DNA of 64,000 nt from Rhodamnia argentea (lineage: Eukaryota > Streptophyta > Magnoliopsida > Myrtales > Myrtaceae): NCBI RefSeq assembly GCF_020921035.1, contig NC_063155.1:26405294-26469293 (forward strand). The letters run 5' to 3'. This document shows positions 35,035 to 47,300 of this stretch, piece after piece; the first letter of the stretch is position 1, and the number at the start of each line of letters is the position of its first letter. The notes under the pieces are model-generated. The model worked only from the letters and a program-made list of their open reading frames with translations, was not told where the DNA came from and made no database searches. Both the position numbers and the translations under genes were made by a program.

Positions 35035-36683
35035 ATGATAGGAGGTGCTCGCATCCGCCTCAATAGGTGGCAGCAAGCAGCAGTGGCTGTAGGTTCGGCC
35101 GTGGGTGCATTGCTTGACCCTCGAAGAGCAGATCTTATTGCGGCTCTTGGTGAGACGACTGGGAAGCCTGCTTTTGAGAGAGTCCTTGAGAGGATGAAGA
35201 GGAGTTCAGAAGGCAGAGTAAGTTTCTTAATTCATCCTAATTTTTCTTTTTCCCACTTTTGAGTATATGTATTGTGGTTTTATATATTAATATGTGAAAG
35301 AACAAATTATTATACATGACCGATTACTTGTGAGTCTGACATTGGACATGGGGATGTGCAGTATTTTGGTGGGAAACTATTAATTGGTTAATTATAGATA
35401 ACTAGTCGCAAGCTAGTGATCCAGATATCTCGAGTTTTATTTGTCTCGTCTTCGGTGACTAATTTTTTTGGCTTGCTCTTGCTGTCCCTTATGTTGAACG
35501 ACTTTAGCATTTTGCAAACGTAAAGTGCCAGGAGAAAACTGTTGGAGATTCTTTACATGATTTTTGCACTGTACTCTTCAGATGTCTAAGCATACCTAGT
35601 TCTAGACATGCTGAACTTGTGCTGCTCTGTGTTGAGGTGCAACTTTCCAACATTCTGAAATTTTACTTATCACAGTCATGTAGAAATGATATGTCTTTTC
35701 GGCATTAGTGTGTCTGACTAAAAATGTCTAAGTCTTGGAGGGCATCCGGCCGGAAACGAAAGGTCATTGTGTTTTCTTTCTCAATTGACACTGGAACTTC
35801 GCACTTACCTCTGCAACTTCTGTTAAAACTGAACTCAGTAGCATTTTTGTTGGAGCACAACCTGCATTATTCTCTGGGGACTAGTAAGTCTAGTATGTCT
35901 GACGCGTCTGCTCTGCATTTTGTCCATTGCATGAGCTGGCCAGTGACTAACCCCATGTTCAGGACAAATGATCTTTTGTTTATATTGGGCACCTAGCTTA
36001 CTAAGAAAATCAAACGGGATCCTCGAAGTTAGTGATATGTATGTATCGTCATCTTAAACATTACTTCCTACAGCTTAGTACCAAGCCATCCAGTGTTGAG
36101 AGTTTCATGCTTCTCGAGACATTGTATATTTGATTGAGTCTGCCTTTCATTTTCTGAACTGCAAATAGATAAAATCCTGTTCTGGCAGGCAATTCTATTG
36201 GAACGACCACGAGTAATATCGAATGAGGTCAGTCATGCATGGGACCTACCAGAGAACACATTTGGTGCTGCATATGCCAGGTTTATGGGATCCAGGAACT
36301 TTTCTCCGGATGACCGGCCACCTGTGAGGTTCATGGAGACTGATGAATTGGCATATGTGGCCATGCGGGCTCGAGAGGTGCACGACTTTTGGCACACTTT
36401 GTTTGGTCTCCCAACTAATTTAATAGGCGAGTCAGCTCTTAAGGTGATAGAGTTCGAGCAGATGTACCTGCCTATGTGCCTCCTATCTGTTTTAGGAGGC
36501 ACGGCAAGATTCAATGAGAAGCAAAGGGCTTTATTCTTCCAGCATTACTTCCCATGGGCAGTTCAGGCGGGTATGAGGTGCACGGACCTCATGTGTCTAT
36601 ATTATGAACGGCACTTCCGCGAGGATTTGGAAGACGTTCGAAGGAGATGGGGAATAGTTCCTGCACCCGCTGCACCTAAATAA
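35035..36683 (+). CDS. COQ4: Ubiquinone biosynthesis protein COQ4 homologue
   Basis: Two exons, join(35035..35217, 36189..36683), 225 residues, with donor GTAAGT and acceptor ggcag; phase closes. It starts [20 protein letters not shown] and contains [44 protein letters not shown] and the metal-binding motif HDFWHTLFG with the downstream Glu (HDxxHx11E, residues 126-142). COQ4 works at the matrix side of the inner mitochondrial membrane, organising the coenzyme Q biosynthetic complex; in other eukaryotes it has been linked to oxidative decarboxylation of the ring C1. Length and sequence agree closely with the plant orthologue. No strong cleavable presequence is evident, as is usual for plant COQ4. 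Intron 1 is 971 bases. Confidence 0.95.
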
Positions 36684-37353
36684 AGTGCTGTCTGAACTTT
36701 CTGCAATTCTCACCGCATCGACATCTACAGACGTGTCGGCACAGACTGGAGATTCTGTTCCCCTCCACTCTCTGAATCACCTTGTGCTTTTGTTGTTTTG
36801 ACAGAAAACTAAACCTGAGGTCTATCGTTATTAGGAACTGCGGTCCGTTTCCCTCTTCTGCATTGCAATCTGGGTGCGCCTTTCACTTTGTACAGGACTA
36901 TGACCCAAAGGCTGCACTTTCTTGTCTGTGTATCTTCTCCTTCTACTCTTGTACCGTTATCGAATCCAAAATGAGAATAGTAAGGAATTTTTTCGAAGAA
37001 CCTTTGTATGTACTTCAATCTTCTTGCCAACTGTTGACGGAGCACTGACCGCGGATGGAAAACGAAAGCAGAACACACATCGAAGTGAAACAGTCACGTA
37101 AAAGTAGGGAACTTTTTGCAAGGAATACTGGGATGGTCTACGACGAAACTGAACCAAAATTAAAAATTCGAGAACCATATCGAACAGTGACGAAAGTATA
37201 TGGTTTATTTTTTGGACCTTTCCCTGAAAATTTGTGTGTGAGGAAATGATATGCAATGTCCCCTGCTTTGCTGAAGTGAAATCACACCTCCCCAAACGTG
37301 AGCAACGAAACGACTTAAAAGGCTGTTTTGTGGGACATTAATATGCAGTTCGA
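36684..37353. other. 3' UTR of COQ4 and spacer to the mTERF gene
   Basis: Contains the probable 3' UTR of COQ4 and featureless DNA. Short open frames on both strands show no family resemblance. Confidence 0.45.
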
Positions 37354-37377
37354 GCGGGAAGGTTTGGTTGGCGCCAA
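37354..37377 (+). promoter_or_regulatory. Paired E2F-like sites upstream of the mTERF gene
   Basis: GCGGGAA (37354-37360) and the palindrome TTGGCGCCAA (37368-37377) both fit the E2F/DP consensus and lie 8 bases apart, about 270-290 bases upstream of the mTERF start codon. Paired E2F sites are typical of S-phase or replication-linked plant promoters. Function here is inference. Confidence 0.55.
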
Positions 37378-37645
37378 AAGATTTTCATAGGTCGGAGAAG
37401 GTTCGTCGTCTTGTTTTGCTCCCTATTCGATTCAGTGGCCCATTTTTTGCTTGTAGTGGTGATCCCAGATTGTTTCTATCGTTCGAATCAATCTGAAACG
37501 TCAGGCAAAGGCCCAGATCCATCCCTTTCGTTCGTTCGTTCATTCATTCGCGTTTGCTCTTTCAAGCAGAAGAGGTAGAAGCCGCTCCCGCGGCGCTGCC
37601 TCTCCCAATTTCAAGCTCCAAGCTGTCTTCACTTCCCTCCGACTC

Positions 37646-38749
37646 ATGAGATCCCTGTTCCGCCTCCCTACACGCTCCGTGTGTGATTTCCCCAGAATCC
37701 TCTCCCTCGCCGCTTCTCTTTCCTTCTCTCTCCTCCCCGCGCCCGCCACCTGTTCGACCCTTTGTCTGAAGGAAGAGCCGCCTCAAGACTCTGCCGATTT
37801 GCTCCGCCAATGGGGCTGCAGCGACGATGACATCTCCAAACTGTTCTCCCGCCGCCCTTCTCTCCGCGGGGCCAACCTCGCTCAGCTTCGCTTGAAGCTC
37901 CAAATACTGACCGACGTGGGCATCACCGGTCCCGACCTCGTCAAGGTCATCCACTGCCGCCCTCGCTTCCTCAGTTGCCGCATCGACAACCACCTCGAGG
38001 ACCGCCTCCAGTACTTCATCTCCCTCTACGGCTCCAAAGAAGTCCTCCGCAGGGCCATCGTTCGCAACCCTTCCATCCTCACCTACGATTTCCCCGGCAG
38101 GATTAAGGCCACTGTCGACCTGTATGAGAAGATGGGCGTTAGCAAGGTCGACTTGGTTCCCATGCTCATGTCTCGCCCGACTTTGATACCCCGTACTTCT
38201 TTGGAGAATGAAAAGCTGGATTACATTCGCAGGACTGGGGTTCCCCAGAACTCCAAGTCTTATAAATATGTGGTGACCATCATGGCCGTCTCCAGGCTGA
38301 CCACAATCCGTGAAAAGGTGGCTAATTTGGAGAAGTTTGGGTTCTCAGAGGAGGAGGTGTTGCGTCTATTCGGTCGCTCTCCTTTTATGCTCACCTTCTC
38401 CATTGATAAGATCCAAAGGAACATGACTTTCATTCTAGGAATCATGAAGCTCCCTGCAAAGGTAGTTTTCGAACACCCATTTCTCTTGCACTGTAATTTG
38501 GAGAACGTGCTGAGGCCGCGTGTTCTTCTCGCTGCCAAGATTCAAGACATGGGTCTCTCTCCTCAAATCCAAGGCCCTAGTGTCTTCAGGGCTCTCAGGA
38601 TGACTGAGAGCAGATTCTTAAAAGCATTTGTTGGGTGTCACACGGGAGATGTTGCCAATGAGTTGATGGAGTTCTACAACACTGTCAAAGGTGTCAAGCG
38701 ATTGGCTGAAGCCTCGAAGAAGAACTATACCAAAGGATTCCCTTTCTGA
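37646..38749 (+). CDS. mTERF-family organellar protein
   Basis: A single uninterrupted frame of 367 residues. The first 35-40 residues (MRSLFRLPTRSVCDFP, then Leu/Ser/Ala-rich) look like an organellar, probably mitochondrial, targeting peptide. After it come repeated helical mTERF units of about 35 residues, seen in phrases such as CRPRFLSCRIDNHLEDRL, RNPSILTYDF, SRPTLIPRT, GRSPFMLTFSIDKI and EHPFLLHCNLENVLRPR. The conserved proline in each repeat is visible. Plant mTERFs bind organellar DNA or RNA and act in transcription termination, splicing or ribosome assembly; which applies here cannot be told. Lack of introns is usual for the large plant mTERF expansion. The ATG at 37646 begins the targeting peptide. 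E2F-like sites lie upstream. Confidence 0.9.
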   Translation: MRSLFRLPTRSVCDFPRILSLAASLSFSLLPAPATCSTLCLKEEPPQDSADLLRQWGCSDDDISKLFSRRPSLRGANLAQLRLKLQILTDVGITGPDLVKVIHCRPRFLSCRIDNHLEDRLQYFISLYGSKEVLRRAIVRNPSILTYDFPGRIKATVDLYEKMGVSKVDLVPMLMSRPTLIPRTSLENEKLDYIRRTGVPQNSKSYKYVVTIMAVSRLTTIREKVANLEKFGFSEEEVLRLFGRSPFMLTFSIDKIQRNMTFILGIMKLPAKVVFEHPFLLHCNLENVLRPRVLLAAKIQDMGLSPQIQGPSVFRALRMTESRFLKAFVGCHTGDVANELMEFYNTVKGVKRLAEASKKNYTKGFPF

Positions 38750-39409
38750 AGGATTTCGATTTTGATGCCAGCGAACTGGAGACTTGAGAGAGTGTCACTT
38801 ACACAGAGATACCAAATACTCATTATTTAATTAGTTTAAAATGGAGCTCTAAAAATGAAATGTGGAAAGCGCACTGTACACTGCATCTCTTGATTGCCAA
38901 TACACAGGTCTCTTTCACTTTTCCATAGAATGTCCAAATTGATTACAATTTAAGCAGATCATAGGCAGATTTTTTTTAGGTCATTTTGATGGGAATGACC
39001 TGCTCCTTCTCTCTCGATTTCAGCTTCGCATTTCTCTGTAGCAATTCATGTACCTTGGTTTGTTACCATTGACAAGGCTATAACTTTGCTGTGATGTCTA
39101 GGATTTTTCCTAGTTTTCTCATTATTCTGGGGCTTACTATCTGCACTTGACTTCGTCCTAATCTATCTGAATATTAGTGGTAGCAATTGTCCAACTGTGT
39201 AGTTACATGTGCTCACTAGATTTGTGATTCCATTTACAACCGGAAAGTCATTGCCTCCAGTTCGAATGTTGCTTGTTTGTGTTTGCTAACACGTGTGTTT
39301 CTTGGATTTTGTCATCCTGTTCTAAGTGATTGTCTGCTCTGCTGTTTTGCCCTTTTTTTTTCCTTTGATGATTTAACTTAGGAGTTCGAAAATTCATTTG
39401 GTTCTACTC
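38750..39409. other. 3' UTR of the mTERF gene and spacer
   Basis: No coding signal or repeat was seen between the mTERF stop codon and the first kinase-pseudogene fragment. Confidence 0.45.
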
Positions 39410-41560
39410 ATCTGTGTAAAGATGGGGCTGGCGTGAGCTTGAATAGGGAAAACCATGAAACTAAGCATTTGTCTTACGATCAGAAGCTGGCACAATAAGA
39501 ATATAGGAGAATGGATACTTATCTTACGGACCAGGATCATCCTGTTTTTCCTTCTGAGGTTGAAAAGCTCGACAAGGTGATGATAAATCTCATCTCTTGA
39601 GGCAGGTAAATCTCCATAGAGCCAATGTTGATTCCCCCATATTTTTGCTTGGAAACGGCCATAAAGAGTAGCCCGAAGTATCTGCTACTGACCCATCTCT
39701 TTACCCACGGAATTTCCGAACTTAAGAATGATGAAGGTTTGCAATTTGATTTAGTTGCAAAGATCGATCTTCTACAGGATTATTGATATGAGCACTCTGC
39801 AGTTATGATGCTTGGATAAGCAATTTTACCACTGAAGCTTTTTAGTCTCCCATGATGATTTTGGTCTGCCGCAAAATCCTGTATCCTCGTGACGTTAGAG
39901 CTTTTGCGTGCCTCGTGGCTGACAATTGACCTGGAGCTAGTCCTGCTACCCCTCTGATATGATGGGGATTTTTCCAGAGATATGGGTTCCAATCCGATCC
40001 TTTTTCTTTTCACTAGGTAATTAGGAACAATGGGTAGGTGGAAAAAAAATCCAAGAATTATTGGTCTTAATACAGGTTGTTCATCTTTGGCCAGACTGTT
40101 GTTCCCCCTTTAAATCAATTCCTTTTTGCCTTTAGAATTTTTTATGACGAGAAGCCAAAATTTTGTTGTCCTCCAAGTTCCCGCAGACTCATGTGGTCCT
40201 AAGGTTAACCAGGTTGTGTTCTTTGGAGAAATGCGGTGGTTATAGGAAGTTAAGAAGTACGAAATATGGATCTGCCTGCAGAATCTTATCGGGAAAGCTT
40301 TTGACATTAGCTCTCTTCAGAATTGGGACAGTAGGTAAGCCCGAATTGCCAATACCATACTTGATGGTGGTGGATCCCTTTCGTCATACCGTAATGTAAA
40401 TGTGAAAATTATGGCACTGGCGTCTTTGATAAGAACACATTGTACAGCCTGTACCGACATCCATAGCATCTGGGACAAGGTCTAGTAATAGCTCGCATAG
40501 ACATGACACGCTTGGTCTCTGCATGCTTCATCTTTTCAAAATTACTTAAGGTAGTATACGGTTTACATCTATTGCTCTGGTGACACTGCCACTAAGCTTG
40601 CGTGGATTGTCACGGTTCAGGCATTCATCATTTCTTTGCCGGATGTTCTCCTATGGAATTTTTCTTTTTTGACTTCTGTTCCCCAGATTTTGTTTTGCCA
40701 ATTTTTTTTTTTCGTCCTTTGGGGTGACCACTCCACATGCTCTTGATTGGTGATAAAGAACAAAGGACATGAAGAGCTTAGAGAACTGTGTTTGGTAAAT
40801 TCAGGATCTGTTTATCATGGGAAATGGAGAGGGACAGATGTTTCTATCAAGCGGATAAAGAAAAGTTGCTTCACAGATTGATCTTCGAAGCTGGAATGTC
40901 TCTGGGTACTATATGCGTGCAACCAGAATGTCTCTGTACTTTTGAGCTTACTGCTTCTCCGTTTCTTGCCCCCTTTCTTATCATTGTGTCCAGCTTTTAT
41001 GCATCTCTAATGTTCTATCCATTGCCTAACTATGCTCATTCTTGCTTTTTAGATATCGAAGCTTCATCATGTGAATGTCGTGGCATTTTATGAGTTGTGC
41101 AAGATGGGCCTGGAGAAACCTTAGCCACAATTGCAGAATTTATGGTCGATGGTTCTGTGAGTCATGTTTTACTCCACAAGGATAAGTATCATCTCCAGCG
41201 GATAATTTTTCAGATTTTATGATGCATTGATTCAATAATTTTCTTTTATAGTTGTTACAATCGGCATGATTGGATACGAGAACTTAAAAGGATAGAAATT
41301 TATCGTTAGCCACAACAACAAAGAAATTTAATTGTCTTGGAACAATAAGCATGTCATCTTGCTAGTTCACTTCATTCAACGGTTTGTTCCTTCTTTTCTG
41401 TTCTGCTTATGTCCAGCCTCTAACCTGCATAGTCTTTAGGTGTCTAGACTGCCGAGAGGGGCTCATAATTGAAATGGATGCTGCACTGTTGCAAAATAAA
41501 GAGTATTCTGCATTTTGATCTGGAATGTGACAATGTGCTGGTGAATTTGGAAGATCTTCC
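39410..41560 (+). pseudogene. Pseudogene of a PB1-type Raf-like MAPKKK
   Basis: Collinear fragments of a plant PB1-domain Raf-like kinase are scattered over 2.1 kb in the right order. They are a pre-kinase stretch (about 39465-39560, DQKLAQ then TDQDHP), FDISSLQ (about 40300), the glycine loop and VAIK region (40797-40885, [22 protein letters not shown]), the next exon (41052-41170, KLHH.NVVAFY then [15 protein letters not shown]), and the catalytic loop (41485-41562, LHFDLECDNVLVNLEDL). Stops and frame changes separate them, and the regulatory and C-terminal parts are missing. An intron with a ttttag acceptor persists at about 40900-41050, so this arose by DNA duplication rather than retroposition. 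In the catalytic loop the usual K of HFDLKCDN is E. Confidence 0.75.
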
Positions 41561-42034
41561 AGGAAAAAAAGAAATATAGATGACCTTCTCCCTCCAATGT
41601 CCATCATCAGGTTCTCATGCATAACATAAGGAATTGGAAAATAGAACCCCACCGTGCGAGAATGGATGGAGACCAGCAGTACCAGTCCTTGAATGCCCCT
41701 TTGCATTGCAATGATCGGATCTTAAATCACGCCCAGCGGCCATCAGGTATGCTGCACATTCCTGAAGTGGAGAGAGACTAGTGACACGGCAGTGCACGCG
41801 CTACTTGCATGTGCGAAATATGGTGGTTGTCCACGGGAAGAAATTGGGTGGTTTCATGCATAAGGAACTAAATGAAATGAGAAGTTATAAGAGATATGCT
41901 AATTATACTTGTCTTCTTTTTGTTACTTATTATATGAGTAATTTGGAAATAGATCCATTTCCTTTTATTTGTTACTGGGGGCTGTATAGGAGGAAATGAA
42001 AAGGTGAGAGAAGAAGGTTTCGACTTTATTTGTT
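41561..42034. other. Spacer after the kinase pseudogene
   Basis: Possibly further decayed kinase sequence, but I could not match it convincingly. No other feature was seen. Confidence 0.35.
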
Positions 42035-43290
42035 AAAGATGCACACGGTCGCCTTCAGAAACTAGTTGGAGACATGGAAGTGGACTTGAGACCATGATGA
42101 GAAGCTGGTGCTTTGTCCCTCTTCCCCAAAGAAAGAAGAGAGCGCATGATGCTTCTGTTTCCACTGATAAAGGGACATTCTATTATCCCTCAAGAAGAAT
42201 AATTGTCAGGCTTTGATGAAATTAGATTCCAAAAAAGTGGGGTAGCATGGCCCTTGACATCATTGGAGTTTCAAATTTCCATTTTCTCCGTCTGAAAAGG
42301 AATTAGACAAACACATTTCAATTGACCGAGCCTAATTCTAATTGTTTTGTTCCAGCCTTCCTTCTCCTTTCCGGACCTATCTGAGAGAGACTACAATACT
42401 TCTTGGTCGTGACTTGCCATTCGTTGGTATTAGGAGCATCCCAAAAATGTCCGGGTCGTATCCGGCCACGTTATTGCTAGTAATTGATAACGTATGAGCT
42501 AAATAATAAAGAGCGGTGAAACTAAATAAAAACCTTTCAGTTAGTACGTCACAATGAAACTGTAAGGCTCTTAAAAGAAAATACAACTTTACTCCACTTT
42601 TCCCACTTTGCTGTTTTTTGATTGGAGATTCCAAACCTCCTTTTTGATATGGCAGTGGTCCAGTGGAGGTTAGAGAAATCAAAGGTAATGATGGATGGCG
42701 AAATGATAGGGCTCTTCAACTCAAAACGCTCATCAAATCACGATGACATAAAGTTGAAATTTCATGAGCAATGAACAGCTTAGCCTAGTGAGATTAAAAT
42801 GGCATAACCACTTTCGAAACAATGGATGGTTGGAAATTACTAATTAGTGCAGCAGAAACAGCAGAAGCATGTAGGGCAAGCAATTTTTTTTTCAATTATA
42901 TATTTTGTACCAGCCTCAAACAATGTCCAAAAAAGGAGATTTTGGATGGGAAGAAACCTAGTATTGGAGAGTTACGTAGGAAGAACAGTTCATACGATTG
43001 AATTACGCAAGATTCAGTGGCCCATACAATTATTTAAGTTGAACCATAACAAGTGTTTAGAGCAAGAGAAGCGACCCAAAATTACCTATAAACTTGCCAA
43101 AGTTTCAGTGCGATGCCCGAGGTTTTTAAATAATCTCTAATTGCATATACTAACGAACAATCGACAAAGATGAGGGAACGTTGAACTCGTAGGGTTTTTC
43201 CTCAAGACGAAACATGTACTTTCGAATTAGCTTATGCAAGAAAAACTAACTAATAGGAACTCCAACGGGCCAACGTGCTTTTCTTAGCTA
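42035..43290 (+). repeat. Diverged direct duplication, copy A
   Basis: This segment matches 48958-50960 in order and orientation. Examples are gagacatggaagtg/gagacatgggagtg, ttgagaccatgatgagaag (shared exactly), catcattggagtttc/catcatttggagtttc, gagattccaaacctcc/gagattccaaacttcc, aaaatggcataacca/aaaatggcataaccc, and further right acgaaacatg..gggccaac. Copy A has about 270 extra bases near 42310-42590 that copy B lacks. No gene is recognised in either copy. Confidence 0.65.
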
Positions 43291-43802
43291 TTCCTTTCGT
43301 AGGTTTACAATTAGCGATTGAGATTGCATTGGATCGGACAGCTTTTAGTTATTCTTCTACCCGCAAGCTCTCAACATAAGTGAACTCTTTCGACTCTTCA
43401 TGTTTTGCTGTGAAAAAGAATAGTTTGCCTAAGCCTAAGGAAGAGTTTTCGTAAATCCGCCAAGTGGTCGACTCCTTTACGGCTTTTACGGCGGGTAATC
43501 CGCGTGGCATTTTACAGCTTTATGCAACATCTCTCTGAAGATTTGCGTGATTGGACATTCGCCATCTATTTTTATTGTTCAATTAATGTCATTGTTAGCT
43601 CGTAATTCAATCAATCAATTGTGGGGATGGTGTTTGTGGCAACGTGACTCCTCGACAGATATTCATCTGGACTCTACTTGCAATATTACATGGCGATGCT
43701 AACTTTTTCTTGGCAATACTAACCTTGATATCTTCGACAGCACTTCTTTCGGGGTCACGGGAGATGACCAGGTTATGCGGTATCTCATACACTTTCCCCA
43801 TG
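43291..43802. other. Spacer, nothing recognised
   Basis: The DNA reads partly like degraded coding sequence (for example 43330-43380) but no family could be named. Confidence 0.3.
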
Positions 43803-44343
43803 GGAAAATTATAAAGAAAGTCTTAAATATATTATAATTATTCCAATTTAATTATAAACTTTTTTTTTATTAATTTAGTCCTAAATCTTTTATATTTATG
43901 CCAATTCTATCAATCCTATCGACTTTTAATAAATTTTCAATTTTTTTTATTCTCCTTTTTCCTCCCGCTGGTCGTTGGATTGGTGATCGGCCAAAGGCAA
44001 CGACCGGTGAGGCCGAGCTCACCTAGCAACGGTAAGGCCGAGCCTCGCCAGCCTTGCCCATATCCGATGAGGCCGAGCTCGCCCGGCGACGGCAAAGCCG
44101 ACCTCGTGTGCCCCTCGCCGTTGGTCGGTTGCCGAATTGGCGATCGGCTAGAGAAAGAAGAAGGGAAAAAAAAAAGAAAAAGAAAGAAAAGAAAAGAATA
44201 TAAACAAATTGCCATGTCAACGCTGGTTAGATGGATTTAATCGACACGAATACAAAATGTTTAGAACTCGATTGGTCAAAAAAGGATTTAGAACTGAATT
44301 GATACAGTTTTAATAAATTTGTAACTTTCTTGGTAATTTTTCC
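43803..44343. mobile_element. Non-autonomous long-TIR transposon, related to the one at 16866-17594
   Basis: The left end gggaaaattataaagaaagt pairs with the right end actttcttggtaatttttcc in reverse complement. Both arms contain phrases such as taaatttagtccta.. and ggatttagaactgaatt. The GC-rich centre (43970-44150) is built from repeats of GGCCGAGCTC and CGACGGCAAAGCCG and resembles the centre of the 16.9 kb copy. It has no transposase. Confidence 0.6.
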
Positions 44344-47300
44344 GTCTCCTGATGTCCCCATTGCTCATTGCTCATGGATTCAGCAAGCTAAAGATGAATG
44401 ACATCGCGTGCCTTCTCCCCAAAATACAAAGGAGACACAAGAACAAGGGGCACACGAAGACGAAAAGATAATGTTAAAGCAAGGCAATAACAAGGTGAGT
44501 TGTCAATTGATGGACGTGTGTCCACGTTTGGCTTTGCTCATCATCAGATATAAGTGGACCCATACCAGTACCACACCAATGGCTAGCTAGTGGATTTTTT
44601 CCCCCCTCCAGCACTCGTCCTATCACGTTGATTAGGACATTCCTTTCCTTTGTATTTTTCATGTCTAACCTAACCTAATGGGATATATTATTTTGTCTTC
44701 ATTCCAAATTTTTGCACCAGAACCAGTCTCCATCTTTGGTTGATAGCTCCACTTTGTTTTGCCAAGGACGTTTCTCTGTTTCACATGTAGCTGGAAATCA
44801 TTCCACTCAGAGATGGGGAGGGATAATTCCATGGAAGAGAGCTCACAAGTCTCGCGAGGTCATTTCGCATTAGCTAGCATTATTGATCCATGATGTAGGA
44901 CTGTGCCATATCTTCTCACTCGGCGGTATGCTTTACGTGGATCGGGTTTGCGTAACATAACGCAGGTGTCCCAAAGACCCGTGAAGCATTCTTGGTTGAA
45001 GAGTGATGGACATAGATCGTGGATGATGACCGTCATGTCAAGTACCGATTGTGCTGTCTAACCTAAGGATTATGAAACCCTAATGGAGGTAAAGAAGCAA
45101 GTTCTTGAACTGCATGGGGTGGATAGTGAATTGGATCCCATCATCTGGGACCTGTGTGAACTATGGGGAGTCTATTTCTACCAATCACTTCATTATCTAC
45201 TGCCATGTAGGGATGAGCCCAGATTGACAAAGAGGGCATGCAAATTTTGGTAAAAGACCCAATTATCGCCTTTATTTGAAAATAGGCTTATGAATTGAAA
45301 GGAGGAGAGTGAGTTGCACAGAAAGGATAACCAAACAACACGCAAAACTGTCACTTATCCGAAAGGAGCCTGATGCAGATGTCTTTTCGATCCGGAATTG
45401 TTATTGGGCGAGAGGCTTTAAGAGGGGCCTGCTGAACGTGGCCTACAACACCTGCTCTCTTTCAATCATTTTCTTCAATAATGAAGAGTAAAAGACCACT
45501 GAATGCAACAGTTTCTCTTCCTGAAAGTGAAGGCATTGTGTGGTTTCTGTCTGATTAGGAAGTGAAACGGAGATGATCTGAAACAATTCAAAGAATTTCT
45601 GTGGCGGTTCATGTCGACATCTACACACAAAATGACAGATGGGTGGGGGCAAGAAATTCAAACCTTGACATGGCAATAACAAATTCGGAGCAGTTGATCG
45701 ACATGATGAATGATGCATCATTGACAATGATTTTGCTATGTGGAAAACGAAAAATATCTGCAGCTACGTCTAGAATGGGCTTGCAAGTTGATAAATTCTT
45801 GTAGGGCCTGCGTCATGATGCAAGTTGCTGTGTGTTTGTACATATTCCTCAGGACAAAATACATCAAAAATGAGAAAAAATTTGCAACTATGTAAGTCAC
45901 TCAGAATTCTGCTAGTAGGAAACTCAGGATTTGTGAGCTCATCAGGCATTCTATCCATGGGGGCTGTTGAAATATAACCTCATATAAGGTCCTACATACT
46001 TTTTATATTTATGTGTTCTACTTCTATCTAATAATATAAGTTTTTGAGTTGGACTTTCTAATAAGGTATCAAAATCAATGCTATCATTTTTGCAAATGTG
46101 CATCCATCATTAGCAATCAAATTCCACGCGTTGGGATCAAATTTCACGTGCCACTCCTAATTTGGCTTAAACGTGATAGAGATTATTGAAATATCACTTG
46201 ACAATGGATTATATATGCTCTTTATATTCATATGACATCTCTTCATCACATAATTTGAATTTTTGAGTGGGACTTTTTAACGCTGCAAGCCCTATGTATA
46301 ATCATGGTGTAATACTGACCATTAGCTTCTTTTCATTTGGGCCCAGGTTCTGATGGCGGTGTCAACATCCAACCGAAAGCTCTCGTCTGTGTATTGGATT
46401 GTCATATATGCAACGAAGTTAATCTAGACTAGGTCTAGACCCAAATTTTTTTAAAAAACTCTAGACTAGGACTGTAGCATGCAGAGACTAATTAATGCCT
46501 TCGATCCAGAAAAAGAAAACGCTTATAGCATGTCTAGACTTGATATTCGACCGAGAACTTTATTTTCACTTAAACTTTGATCACACCAAAATTATTCGAA
46601 GCTGATGATCTCATCAACTTAGATTGCGTTCGTAGTAATAACGTCGAGTATTTGCATATCGTATTGTATTTATTATTTAGTAAGAACATCATATTGGTAT
46701 AAATGAATCTAAAAATGCATAAAAGAAGATAGTAAGAGTATCTCATAATTTACTACGAAAGAAATCACAAATGCATGAATAGAGACAACCTTCAATAATC
46801 AATCTGTGATTACTGTACGATCTAAACCTCAAACAACAAAGGAACTTCTTGTAGCATTCCAGAGTTACGGGTTTGATCATGACAAAAAATATAAACGGAC
46901 TATAACAAAATTAATGAAATAGATCACGTAACGAAAGCCAAATCTAGTAAGAATGAGAAAGTATGATCATCCATAGTTGCGATTTTGAAAAATATAGTGT
47001 TTAGACTCTCTCATTGCTTTCATGAAACTGCAACAAGAACCAGAAAGTTATGGAGGAGAAGGAACTTTGCCTCTCTTCTACTCTTGTATCGTTTTTGCAG
47101 AGCTTCGAGATAAACCAAAGAGCTATAGAAGAGTTATGAAGCTTAACGTGAACCACTGCTACAAAGAAAGACCAAAAGGAGATGATAGGGGAGTTTTAGA
47201 AATCTCTTTGCCTCTCGTCCTTTGAGAAATTAAAAAGATGATTTTCAAGTTTGAATTTAAAATCAAGTTCTTTTACTTCATTTTTTTTCGTTTACTTATT

